Source: Trileptium ribeirensis (Eukaryota; Nematoda; Enoplea; Enoplida; Thoracostomopsidae). Taken from it: a stretch of 64,000 nt of DNA. Under the pieces are notes generated by a model. It worked only from the letters and a program-made list of their open reading frames with translations, was not told the origin of the DNA and did no database searches. This document shows positions 1 through 13,100 of this stretch, piece after piece. A program made the translations under genes and the position numbers. Position 1 is the stretch's first letter, and each line of letters starts with the position of its first letter. The stretch is from assembly GCA_030248225.1 (NCBI GenBank), contig JASANE010027917.1, positions 51,843 through 115,842 on the forward strand, in the 5' to 3' direction.

Positions 1-32
1 TTTTGTATATTTACAAAATTTCCAAGGTTTTT

Positions 33-371
33 TGCCTTGTTGATCATCGAAGAAAGAAATAAAAGATCCTACGGTTTTGATATGTGTTGAATTTGGTTGA
101 AGCGTTGCCGGTGATTATTGTTATACTGAGGTTCTAAAGAGTTTTTTTGCCTTGTTGATCATCAAAGAAAGAAATAAAAGATCCTACGGTTTTGATATGT
201 GTTGAATTTGGTTGAAGCGTTGCCGGTGATTATTGTTATACTGAGGTTCTAAAGAGTTTTTTGTCTTGTTGATCATCGAAGAAAGAAATAAAAGATATTA
301 CGGTTTTGATATGTGTTGAACTTGGTTGAAGCGTTGCCGGTGATTATTGTTATACTGAGGTTCTAAAGAGG
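33..371. repeat. Tandem array, ~115 bp unit, 3 copies
   Basis: The unit runs from CTTGTTGATCATCGAAGAAA to TTCTAAAGAG and repeats at about 36, 151 and 265 with few differences. Bases 372-1028 after it are unremarkable AT-rich intron. Confidence 0.9.
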
Positions 372-1028
372 TCTCAGAGAGTTCAGCATACAACATTAAA
401 TTAGCTCACTGACATTCGTCGTTTAACCTCGCTGTGCTACTAAATAGTCAAAACATCGTTTGATCAGGAATATATTTCACCAAAAGGATAATGTTTAGTA
501 GGCGTTGGCCTCAGTGATGTTTACGATGATCAGTTTTAGTCACTAGTTTAAATAGTAATGTATTGCCCAAACATACTGATTTACACTTGATTGTTTGTTA
601 TATTCTTGTAAACTTATAAATGGTAGACGGCTCTGAACAGATCAGTTTAATACTTGAAAATAGTTGAGTATTGTAGTTAAAATTTTGGTCGCCTCTTTAG
701 AGCGGTGTAAGTTGAATATTGACCAGTGTTTGCTATGAAAGCTTTCGGATGGCATATCTGTGTCCCGCATGATATCATATTTTTGCCGTTTTCATGGTGT
801 AGCTGGACCGATTATATTTCGTTCCTTGCCTACAACTTATATGATCATTGTCGCATTGTTGAACTATTTACCTGATTTTAAATATCAACGGTTTTATTAG
901 AGCAGAAATTTTTCAATTACCATCATTAAGAGCTGGTCTGGAGGACAGGTCGAAACGCGTCGACACTGAATTGTTCATTTTGGTAATGACAGTAGCTAAC
1001 TGAATTACGATCGTCATTTTTATTTTAG

Positions 1029-1114
1029 GATGTGTCTGAGTTTACCCACATTTTACTACAATTACTTGAAGACGCGTTTGGCTTACCTGACCAGCAATTT
1101 CCAGTCAAGGAGAG
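1029..1114 (+). CDS. USP25/USP28: USP25/28-like exon 1 (of those visible)
   Basis: Acceptor TATTTTAG, donor GTAAGC; enters in phase 0 and leaves in phase 2. Encodes [17 protein letters not shown], matching the QQDVSEFTH segment of USP25/28 a little after the catalytic Cys box. The preceding exon, which should carry GNTCWF, is not found in bases 1-1028. Confidence 0.93.
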
Positions 1115-4100
1115 GTAAGCGTATTTTGCTGAGTATCGCTCATGTCTTGCAAAAGTGAACGTTCATTTCTCCATAGAATTTTTCTAACACTCCTTGCTAT
1201 TGATTTAGTACAGCAAGTTTAGGGTCATGACGCTGACATTCAGGGTCGGAATTCTTGGGCCAGCAGTGTAGTCTAAGTTACTAATATTTTACTTTGTGAT
1301 TAATCGCAGGAAAGTAACGAGCACTGTGTGAAATCTTAACTTGTAAATAGGTGTATTTGTTGTAAAATGAACAAAAAATAGCGAAACGAGTTCTTTTATA
1401 GTGTCGAGCAAGTAGTTGTTTCACCAATGCATCCGCGATAATTCAAAGCGCTCTAGTTAAACGAATACCAAACAACTGAAGACAGACTATATTCTAGAAA
1501 TCGAGTTCGTTGGCCCTAAACCCATTGGAAAAGCATGAAATATACAGAATGGACTACAGATAACCATATCACTGCATTCAGTTTACCGAAAAAGCTCTAT
1601 ATAATCTATTTTTGATGTCATGTACAAAAACTACTAAAGCCACACTATTTTCTGAAAATTGAGTTAATTCATCTTAAAGTGTCTGAAATGCATAAAATAC
1701 TCTTGCTGAGCTCTAGTTATTCAAACCATTGTATTCAGCATACTGGTAAATCTATATAGGCAATTCTTGATGACCTGTACGCAATACGTAACCAAATAAC
1801 AGAAAACTGAGTATATTCTGGAAATAGGGTTCTTTAACCCTAACCCCACTGAAAACACATGACAAGGCTTGAAATATGCACGCTGGACACAAGATAACCA
1901 AATCAGTGTATTCAGCCTTAAGAAATACCTATATAGACCATTCTTGATACCCTGCACGCAATTACCTAATCAGACAAATAATGAAACACATATTTTGGAA
2001 ATCGGGTTGGCCGACCGTAAACCCATTGAAACCCTATGAAAAGGTATAATATAGTCAAGTTGGACTGTAGATGGCTAAACCATCCCGTTTAGCGTGCTTC
2101 ATAAAATAACAGGCACTCGCTGTAAGATAAAAACAACCAATAACACAGCGAAACCTGAAAAACCATTATTTTTGGTAAAGGGTCGATAAACTATATTCGG
2201 GCCCACAGCGGTGTAGGAGTGTTCCGACAAAAAGTATTAGTCAGCATTCATTTTTTCATGGAAAGCCTGTGTCTCGCAATTTGGGCGGATATCTTTTGCG
2301 AAAGGCTGGTACCTCTTTGCCCAGATTAGACAAAAAACCCATAACATACATGTTTTTGCCATTGTTATCCCGAAGATTGTACCTGAGCTGTTCGCGTTCA
2401 ACTAAAGCTCACATCCTCGCCACTTTTGCTTTTGAATAAAAATTTTTTTCGAAATCCATCCATCCTAAGATAATGTATGAATGGCAGAAACAGGGAAAAA
2501 TTTTTCGCAATTTTTCTTCCTAGCGCCCTCGGCGGAAACTCCGCTCACTTCTATCGCTCCGTTCAATAATATTTCATTCGCTGCTGTTTGTGTCTAAACG
2601 CTATCATAGATTATGTCGAGCAAGTAGCATCTAATTCTATTGTGTGATATTCGTGGTACTCTATTAAGGTAGTACTGATGATTTGATATATTCTAGTGAT
2701 ATTTGTGCGCGGACGGAAAATCCAATGATTGACTTGTTCTATGGACGTGTTTGCAGTGCGCCGAACCAAGATGACGGTGAAGGTAAAACTTTTTAGTAAT
2801 ATTGCATATTTAATAATATTTTAAATTAATGTGTTGTGGTTCAAACAACTAACAAGCAAGAGAGAGAGTGATTTATTACAAGAAAGAAACAGTTTATATA
2901 CAGTATAGAACGAGAAATATTGCATCAGCCGTATTGCATCAGCCTTGCTATACAATATGCATAATTAGGCATAGTAATGTTTGTGAGCATATTGTCATTT
3001 TCATGTTGTTACATCTTCATTGTTACATCATCTTGACACGTTGGCAAGGAAATAGTTCCTACAAATGTTTTATAATATAATACCTATAATGTTTTTGTCG
3101 GTTTTTCAGCATAACAGCATTGAAATGACGTTACGGCTGCAAGATATAAGTTGTTACATAGCCAAAGTACAATATTATTGACCTTAGAGAGACTCAATCA
3201 CACCAGCATTATGTATGTAGCTACTCAAAATTTTAATACTTGTCAACATTGCGGTTCAAAACGGCCGACCTGTCGGTGCGAAACATACCATAGCTGTAAC
3301 ATCAAAGCGGAGCTTGCGACTGTTGATTCGGATCATCATATTAATATGTATGGTCAGAGTGAAGTAGCTTTTCGATTTCACACAGGAATTAATTGCCTAC
3401 TGTAGAATGTTATAAAGGGATCAAGCGTTGAGTAGTCACATGATCACTGGTGCAATCAAATGCACACCAGCGCGCGGCATTGGGAAAATTTTAGGTATAC
3501 CGTGCACTGATATTCTAATCAAGGAATTAGTGGTAAAAGAATATTTTAGTCTTAAAATTTAGGGATCGCATACTCATCAAATGTTAGTTAAGGACATTGA
3601 AGGTTTGTTGACTCGCTTATGTGATATTGTTAGTTCTATGAGGCGTAAATAGAATAAATTGGAGCTATGATGATTGGACTGATGTTCAGCAAGACGATTT
3701 CGATTTGCTCTGATACACAGATGACTCTGCCATTGATGATGGTATCCGGTGTTGTGACGCAGGTTGAAATAAAAAGATGGGCATTTTTAGTGACAGTACC
3801 GCAGCAGTGGGAAAAGACAGATTGGATCTTTATGCACTCCAGGTTGAAATAAAAACATGGGTATTTGTAGTGACAGTACCGCAGCAGTGGGAAAAGACAG
3901 ATTGGATCTTTATGCACTCCAGGTTGAAATAAAAACATGGGTATTTTTAGTGACAGTACCGCAGCAGTGGGAAAAGACAGATTGGATCTTTATGCACTCC
4001 AGGTTGAAATAAAAACATGGGTATTTTTAGTGACAGTACCGCAGCAGTGGGAAAAGACAGATTGGATCTTTATGCACTCCAGATTGTGTAAACTGGCTAA

Positions 4101-7100
4101 CAAGATATATAAATAATAACTCTGGGTTGCGTCAAAGTCTGTTCCGGAGTTGAAGGCAATGAATTAGCGGATGAGCTAGCGAGACATGGGTCTAATACTA
4201 AGTCTCTGTAACGGCCAGAAATTGGTGAATACACGTTGGTGTGATCATTAAATGTGTGTCGGCTTATGAAAGTAGCCCTTATGTTACTAATATATCCTAA
4301 TGTAAATATTCCTGTAACCAGTACTTTAGTTTTCTCAAATAATGCATGTGCCTTGTCAGGTGTTATGTATATCTGTGTTGTTCAAACGATCAGAACACTT
4401 GAATTAGCAGCATATGAATCTATAGTAATCATATGGTCTTATCGTTGCCAATTTCAGGATCGATGAAGTACTCAAGTACGGAAAAATTCTCCCAATATCC
4501 CTTACAAGTCGCCGGTTACTGCAATATTCACGACAGCCTGGAGGCGTCTTTAACGTCGTCGCAAAATACGACTTGTTCCCTTTGTTCTCAGCAGCCATCC
4601 GGAGCAGGCGCTGAGCCTAGTCCTGGAAATAAGTCCAGCGATAATAGCGGCGCGGATAGCAAACTACATGACGAGCACGTCACAAGTCCATCGAGCAGTG
4701 TTCGGCCGCCGATAGCTGAGGTATCGCTTTTCTTATAAATTGTTAAGAGTTAACTCCGCACAATAATGTACACGAAGAATTTGCTTAAGATCTTTCAGTT
4801 CATGCGGGAAACGACTGTACAGTTTCGAACGAACGGGCTTCGAGCGAACATCTGAAGCCTTGTAAGGAATTTTCGAACAACATTTCTCTTTTTAAATAAA
4901 TGCACGTCGAACAGTTTCGATTATGGTTTGAAAAATATTAATATTTTTATTATTATTATTATATTAAAAGTTAATTGTTATTATGAGCTGGCCTCGCCAC
5001 AAGATCAAAATTTTACATGGGTGTACTAAGGTGAGGACCCAGCTCCAACGTGGGTTTTACCCAGATTAGGTGGTGGGAAGCCCCTTAGGTCCACTGTTTA
5101 TGTTATAACTGTACAAGATGTATAGCGTTGTTGTATATTTGTTATTTGCCTACTGAAAATGTGTACTACTACAGGCCGTGCTTCATTTAACTTGTGATTT
5201 TGTGGGCGGTCACTCAAAATACGTGAGGGGAAACCAAAGTGGACATGACAGGGGCAGGGTGGCTGCGCTCTGAAAATTCCTGGAATTCGAACAGTGTCCT
5301 GGAAAATCCTGAAATTTCAGCGCTGCATTTGCGCAACCACCCTGCAGGGGGAACCAGCGAAAGCCTGGGCGATCTCGAAAATCCCGGGGTCCTTCCCCCC
5401 TCCATGGAGAGGCCAGAGAATTTATTATTTTTGACGCTCGTTTATATTTAACTGGTATTGTTGAGTTGCGGTGGAATAGTTGTGGAACATGTTCGAGCAC
5501 CTTCGAAAATGGTACGAACGAAAAAAATATCTTTCATCGAACATCAAATGGCACATTTTCTCTCAAATAAGTTCTTAACAGTTAAACAAGTGCTTTCCCG
5601 ATCAATACCTTTTATCTTTCAGTGCGGTAGAGTCGCGGGCCTAAGCAGGCATGGTTGCACGTATAAATTAGTGTAATTTGAGATTATCCTGACTCTCCTG
5701 CACCTCTCTACAGTAAAAATATTACATACATGCACATTAGTTTATAATGCATTACATTATTTTAACATTACATTTCATTGTTAACCGCGTAAGATCCACA
5801 TAGACAAGTTTGATCGTGTATTCACTGTAAACAAACACAAAGACGCAAGGTCAAGCAGGCATGGTTTCAGATATAAATTGGTCTGATTGGAGTTGACAGT
5901 TTGACTGTGTCATCTGAATATTATGAGCATAAGTAAATAACGGCGTTGTAATAATAAAGTATTACCGATGCCGCATTTTGACAGTCAATCAATCGTCAAA
6001 AACCAAAGTGATGCGCTGAAAAACATTGGTTATTTTAAAAGTACTTTAGGGAGGCTTGTTCACACATTTCCAACAAACCAGAGTGACGCGCTGAAAAACA
6101 CTGGTTATTTTAAAAGTACTTTAGGGAGGCTTGTCCACACATTTCTAACAAACCAATGTGACGCGCCGAGAAACACTGGTGATTTTAAAAGTACTTAGGG
6201 AGGCTTGTCCAGACATTTCCAACAAACCAAAGTGACGCGCTGAAAAACACTGGTTATTTTAAAAGTACTTTAGGGAGCCTTGTCCACACATTTCCAACAA
6301 ACCAAAGTGACGCGCTGAAAAATACTGGTTATTTTAAAAGTACCTTAGGGAGGCTTGTTCACACATTTCCAACAAAAGGAGATAGCTTCATGTTCATTCG
6401 CAGGGTAAATTCCAAGGTGAACGGGTATCATAAATTTTCTCTATGTGCTTCATGCTTCCATAATTTCAGGTACTTTTCATCGTCATACAAATATTTTCGG
6501 GCTATAAAATAGTGTTTTAGTGCAGTATTAGAAATAGTAGTAATCAGTATTAAAAAATAATTAGTGAACAAAAAACTAGAATTTATAGTCATTAGTGAGC
6601 CATGGATTTTGTTGAAGATGTGGAATTTCGGGAAAATAGGAGGACGAATATGGAGGATTTGCAAAGTAAGGGGGCTCCCCTCACCTCTTCCTACACACTA
6701 GGTACAGTTCATTGTAGCAGGGGTTGTTTCAAAAGATTAAAGCATGTATCTTTCAGCGATGGCTATCCCAGCTTCCACCCGTTCTGCTGTTTGAGCTGTC
6801 GCGATTTCAATATAACCAGTCGGACAAGCGACCAGAAAAGATTCATCAGAAATTCACGTTTCCGAAGCAGCTGTACATGGATCGGTTAGTCGATAAAATA
6901 GCTGAAGTTAACTAGAACCGGCAATTTACAATAATCCATAGTTGTGCCTCTAAGAAGCAAATCGTTTCGTTTGAAGTACATGCGAATTGAATGGATTTGT
7001 TGGAGAAATCCTTAGTTGAAACGGAGCGACCGAAGCGAGTTGAGATTCCACTGTTGCCGCTAGGGGAAAAACCGTGAAAATTTCTTTTTATCTGTTATCA

Positions 7101-10100
7101 TTTATAACTCATGTTCGGGTAGATGGATTTCGACAAGTTTTTTATTCGATAAGAAAAGTGATGAGGATATGCCTTTTAGTTGAACGCGAACGGCTGCGAG
7201 CTTATTTTCGGGGTCAAAATGGCAAAAAAACAGTGTTTAAGGGTTCTTTGCCAAGTATGGGCATACAGGTACCAGTCTTTCGTTGCCCATATCTCGCGAC
7301 ACAAGAAATGGAGACCACCACGCAGAACCAGGTCATCAACATCTACAACTTTGCTGACAGGGCATCAAGAATTGCTATAAGTTTTTCGGCATACTGAATA
7401 CGATGTTTTGGTTATTTAGAGTCCAGTACTAATATTTTGTGCTCTTTTCAGATGTTTTCAATGGGCTTAGGATCAATAAACTCGATTGCTGAAATATAGT
7501 CTGTTTTCAGTAATTTGGTTACTTATTGCGTACAGGGCGTCAAGGAATCTATATATTAGTTTTTAGGCATGAAGAATATGGTGGTTCGGCTATCTAAATA
7601 CTAGCCTTAATACTTGGAACGTTTTCAGTCGTTTTCGACTGGTTTATGGTCGACAAGGATTTCATTGGCTTCAAGGTTACAGAGGTTTTAGTGTAGTATA
7701 TACATCAAACGCAAAACATGTTAGAAGGGATTTCACAAAATTACCACTTATTGACACCACGGTCGCTCGGTTTCATACTTGCTTGCGACTTACTGGTTTT
7801 GCTAGGAAATTATTTATTATTTGGTTTGGTTCGAGACTTGTTTGCAAATATTTTGTTTGTGGTCATGTTTTGGAAACCCAATAGTTATGTTTAGCGCGTA
7901 CGGCAGCTTGGCAGTGTGCAATAGAAAGTTGTTTGCATGGCTCATTTTAAGGATCAGTTGCAAAGCGATTCGCAGGAGTAAATAGTAAAATTAGGGTAAG
8001 GAGAGTTATTCGTGTGTAAACAAGAATGTGCCCGTTCCACGACTATTTGGAGTTTTGTGCACTTCTTCACAGTTTCTTGAGCGGAGCGAGGCGAAGCCGA
8101 GCGAAGCGTTTTTATTTTCTGTCTGGGAGTAAAAGGTCGATGTCCGTCCGTTCGTTCGTTCGGTCCGACTTATCTCAAGAACCACTGAACCGATTTTAAA
8201 AAACTTTTTTTTGTTTGAAAGCCTTTCATGTCAGAGTGTGCACCTGATATTTGGGATTAAAAAATTTTGGGTGGTTAATTAGTAATTAGCTAATTAGTTA
8301 AGCTTATGTAGCTAAAATAGATAATTTTGCAATATTTGTGTTATTTATTGAAATAGAATCGTTTCGATCAAACCATTATAGGGTTTTTTGGGTCGAAGAA
8401 TTCAAATATAATATTTTTACCAATGATAAAGACCTATGCCCTATGCGATGTAGTTACAAGAACATAAAATTGAGTACATTCGTAATGCCACAGCCCAAGC
8501 TCCGTTCACAAATGTTGTTCCACTACAGACTACTTAAGAACTTCGCGAATTGCTTGGAAGCACGTTTTTGCTTGTAGTAGTGATCAGACCAAAAATGGAA
8601 AGCTAACATGGTGTGCTAATAATATTAGTACGCACCAGATATGACAACCACGTTTTTCCAACGGGTACAGATCGAACATCGAGCTAGTAACGAGCGAACA
8701 ACGGGCATTAATAGCGGGTACTGTCTTATAATTGTTGAACCTCGTATTGCTATTGGATAAATTCTATCATTTTTTTCAGTTACATGTTCGAAAACCGAGA
8801 CGTTGTCAGTCGAAAACGTGTACAAGTGAGGCAACTGAAGTTGAAATTGAAGCAGCTCCGATCGCAACTATCGAGGTAAGGCTTGTGATTTCTGTGGAAT
8901 AAAATCTGCAATCATGGTATTTTATTAATAGAATATATTAATAAATTATTTCCTCTATAACAAATTACTTTGTATAATAATGCTTATGATTACGGAGTCA
9001 GTATACAGTCAAGAGCTGCATATCTGACAATTACAATTACTTCGACCGTAACATTTTCTGAGTTCTGGGAAGATGTTTAACGAGTGTCGAACTTGGATTG
9101 ATTCCAAGTTATGACCTAGGTCTTAAGGGGCATTCGGTGGGACTTTTTTGGCTATAATTGGGTGTCGGGCGACAAGTAGTAGTTTGCCCATCAACAGATC
9201 AAAAAAATCTCGAGATATGATGGTCTGAGTTCAATGGTTAGTGTAATTTAATCTTCGTCGCTATGGAGGAACTCTTGATTTTTCGAATAAAACTAGTCGT
9301 ATCGATGTTTGCAATTACCAAAATGTATTAAACGAAATATAATTTTTTCTTAATGCTATTCGGTGTAGTTAGTCATCCTTACCTTGGCATCAACAAACAT
9401 CGTATTTGTAACCATCTTTTTGTTCACGGACACTGATTGTGTTTTCGATATGTGCATAGGGCGGCCTGCAAAGATTTGTATGCTATAGAGCACAGGTTTC
9501 CGCTTGGACCAATTACTTCTTATACCCGCCGAATAAAAACTTTGCAGCTGGTGATTGTTCGTATCACGGTGTGTTGTTGCTTCAGCGGTGCGATGACATT
9601 TTCTTTGTGGTGCTACATCTTAGTAATTAATAAAGCTTTTGCTCCAAAACGGGTTGCGAAGTGAGCAAGCATATAGCGGGCAGGCAATTGGTTTCAGATT
9701 CGAAAACTACGGGTCCCCACAACAAAAACATGACGGCACCGGCAGTGCCGATATGTCCACTTCAGTGTCACTTCCGCTTCGGGATATTTTGCGGCATACG
9801 CTGGAATTCGCTGAAAGCCGGCCAGGGGACACTCACGGCGGCGATGACAAAACAACGTCTTGTGCGATAGCGGCGCAGTTGAGTTCTGGAAATCATCGTC
9901 ATCTTCCAAGTCCTTCTACAAACAGCGACAAGGAAATAATGTAAGCGTACTTTGTCGACTTGTTTATTTATTTTGTCTGTTTGGTTTGTCTTACGGTTCA
10001 GAGCCCTATGGATGTGTTTGCATTTTGCGGTGCATCGGGTACGAATTTTTTTACTGCGGATTTTTTATGTTTCCAGCAAATAATATAAAAACATTACCCT

Positions 10101-13100
10101 CGGCATAGTGTTACGTGCATAAGCATAAATATTGCTATCTGCATAATGCTGAAGTGGCTATTTCATTTTGTTGACGTCATTTTTATTCGTAGAGCCATTA
10201 TTTTAGAAGCCGGTGCGAGTTTTATTGGACGCAAGGATAGGTGAGTTAGTCTCTGCAATCAGTGGAACGGTGTGATTTGACGCTAAATGAGAAATCCTGT
10301 ATAACCATCTAATATCGCGGGTTGTGGCTTGAGCTGCCTAGAGCGCAAAATGGCCACAATATAATGTTTTGTAATGTAATTTTCAGTTTCTTATTTTTAA
10401 GTAGACCACATTCAGAATCAGTTTTTACCCATGCAAGAGAGATGTGGAAAAATATTTTTCGGTGCAGCTTACAAAATATTTTACAAGGTGTCAAGAACCT
10501 GGTGACGATTGTGAAGCAACGAGGTCGCAGCAGCTTTCACGTTCAGCCTGGAGCGATGATCGCGGATCATCGCCTATGGATCACGATCCTGAAGATGTCG
10601 GTGGCAATGCTGATGGCGCTCAAATTGAGACAGTAAGCAGTTGTTAGTTTAAGCGCGGAAAATAATTACCGTTACTATCGGAATTAAGCGCACAAGAATT
10701 GAAGAATTTTCTTTAGATTTTGATCGTTCCGTTTAAAGGTGAATCGATCGTTCGTGATTAATAAAGTTCGATGGCGCTAAAATAAAATTTCCATAAATGT
10801 TGTAGTTTGCGAATATCTTAACCAATTTCGTTTAAACGAAGATTGTTCTTTTGTTATATCGTTCGGTTTCGTCTCCTTTAAATTCCCGATTCGAAGGCTC
10901 TCCCCCTACTCGTTAGCAACAGTAGGAATCTCGTTAATCCATTCATTCACGCCCCTAATTGGATGAGGATGCATTTGGCTAATATAAGAGATTCATATGT
11001 TCTATAATTAACGGAGAGGTCAGCCACGTGTTTACCGCATAGATTTGACATTCGGTTGATGCCCCAATACAGCTCATTTGATCATTGTTATTGAAGCATT
11101 GAACGCCAATGGTAATGCAGTTCGTACCACATGTAAAATAAATTGCCGAGTCATCCATGAATATCTTTATTCAACTCAGGAATGTCCCGAATGTTAGTTT
11201 TTACGCTTTCGAATCCACTATCCGTTATTACATTATTGTGGATATGGTTTGACATCGGACGTAATTTTGTTATCATATTTAACTTCGCAAAGTGTTGATT
11301 GAGTTGACCTGACGTGATATATATAAACTGTCTCAATTGTGGTGTCTTAGAGGTTAAATAAAGAGCTTATAGGCCATTCGTTATGGCACAAGTTTGACGT
11401 TTGCTAAATAAATAGGTAACATGAAAATGGCTGAGTTTACTGTTTTAGTTTGGTGTTCGATATATGAGGCCATTAGTAATTTTTGTGTTGTGCCGTCACC
11501 AATGAAAACTAATCTGGCATTGCTGACCCAGCTGTAGTTCTGTCCGAGAATCAGTTACACAACTTATTTTAGAACAAAACCTTACAAACCATGGAAAGTA
11601 CAAGTCCAGCCACCGATATTGAAGCAAATTCGAGTCTTACAGCTTCACACAATAATGAAACGTCGAAGCCTGTTGGTACGATGTTAAAAATTGATACAAC
11701 CGCTCCCGAAACGAAGCCGGTTACACTCGACGGTGACGATCCGGATGCAATGGAACATTGTGATGCAGAATTTTCTGCAAGTGGAGAATTATTGATCAAA
11801 TCGTCTGAAATCGGTGATAACATTGCTAGTCATTCGTATAATAATAATACATCGGCGTCTGGCGTCAATTCCGTAACAACTGCTACTGCTGCCGTAGCAG
11901 GTATGACATCAAAGCGACGGTGCGATCACGAGTTAGATTTGTCGCCGCCTTATCCGTTGCAAGTGTCGCCGGACGAGCTACGATGCTTTCAAACTTGTCT
12001 GAGCCGATGGATTGCTCAGGTGAACATTCAAGTCAAAGGTATGATTTTATTCTTTGGCAACTAAATTCTGTGTGTGGTGAGCATGCGTAGCGAACAATAA
12101 TTATTGTCACTGGTAGAATGGTGAATTTTTTGCGTTTTTAGTGTTCGCGTAATTCAATTTCATCTTGACGGATTGACTCGCGCGCTGGCTCTTTCGAAAA
12201 ACCCTAACATTTACGTATATTTGGTCTTTTATGACGCGAAAATCTATGCCATCACATTCCCATCCGAAAATGAGGCCAACAAGCTGTTTTCATGTCGGAT
12301 TATGCTAATCGTAGGTTTAGACATACCCTCAGGCTTGCGCTTAGCGTTACGCTTTGTGTAGACAAAACATTTTACGATTATTTAAGATCGCATACGTGCT
12401 GTGCAGGCATACATCACATACTAAATACTTGGAATACATAACGTTGGCGATGAGAAAAGCTACTTGTGATATGATACTAACTTTAGGCTTAGATTTAAGC
12501 TCAGGCTTGGCTATAGGCTTTATGGCGACTAGACGTTGTATGATTCTTCGAGGGGGTTTGGCATGATACGATGGGTGGCGCACTTGACAGGTTCCATATA
12601 AGCTAGAGTAGCTGGGGTGTGATGTCTTGTCAGCTACAGTGATATTGATACTTTTTGTACAATTTGGAATGCAGCAGCTAACGGATATAACTAGCTGACG
12701 GCGTTTGTTTTTAGTTGTATGTGTATTATTAATATCACGCTTGTTGAAAAACCATGTAAACACTTCTGTACATTTCGAATTGTTCGTTTTCGAAAAGTGC
12801 TTTGTTTTCATTTTTCATTCGGTTTTACAGAACCCACAGAAATATTCCAAGAACAGGTCTTAGTTGCATTTACGAATTGTGTCTTTATCTATAACTCTAC
12901 AGAAGCCGCGGTTAACATTGATGGAATGTCATCAGAACATTTTTGATATTTTTGAATGCTGCAAATTAGTTGCATTATACAGTGTAAAATGTTTTGTCGA
13001 ACGGTTCTTTAGAATGAGAAATTTTCGGACATTGTTTTGCGCAGAGCAATAAATGGTGTTCCAAATGAGCTGTTCAGCTATTTAACGAATAGAATATAAT

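Noticed and set aside
5968..6198. Repetitive 76-codon frame
   Set aside because: By-product of a 75-bp tandem unit, which is a multiple of three.
6602..6889. 95-codon frame starting [14 protein letters not shown]
   Set aside because: Overlaps exon 4 in another frame. The exon 4 frame carries the USP homology.
12347..12811. 154-codon minus-strand frame
   Set aside because: No domain signature, intron-like composition, no splice support.
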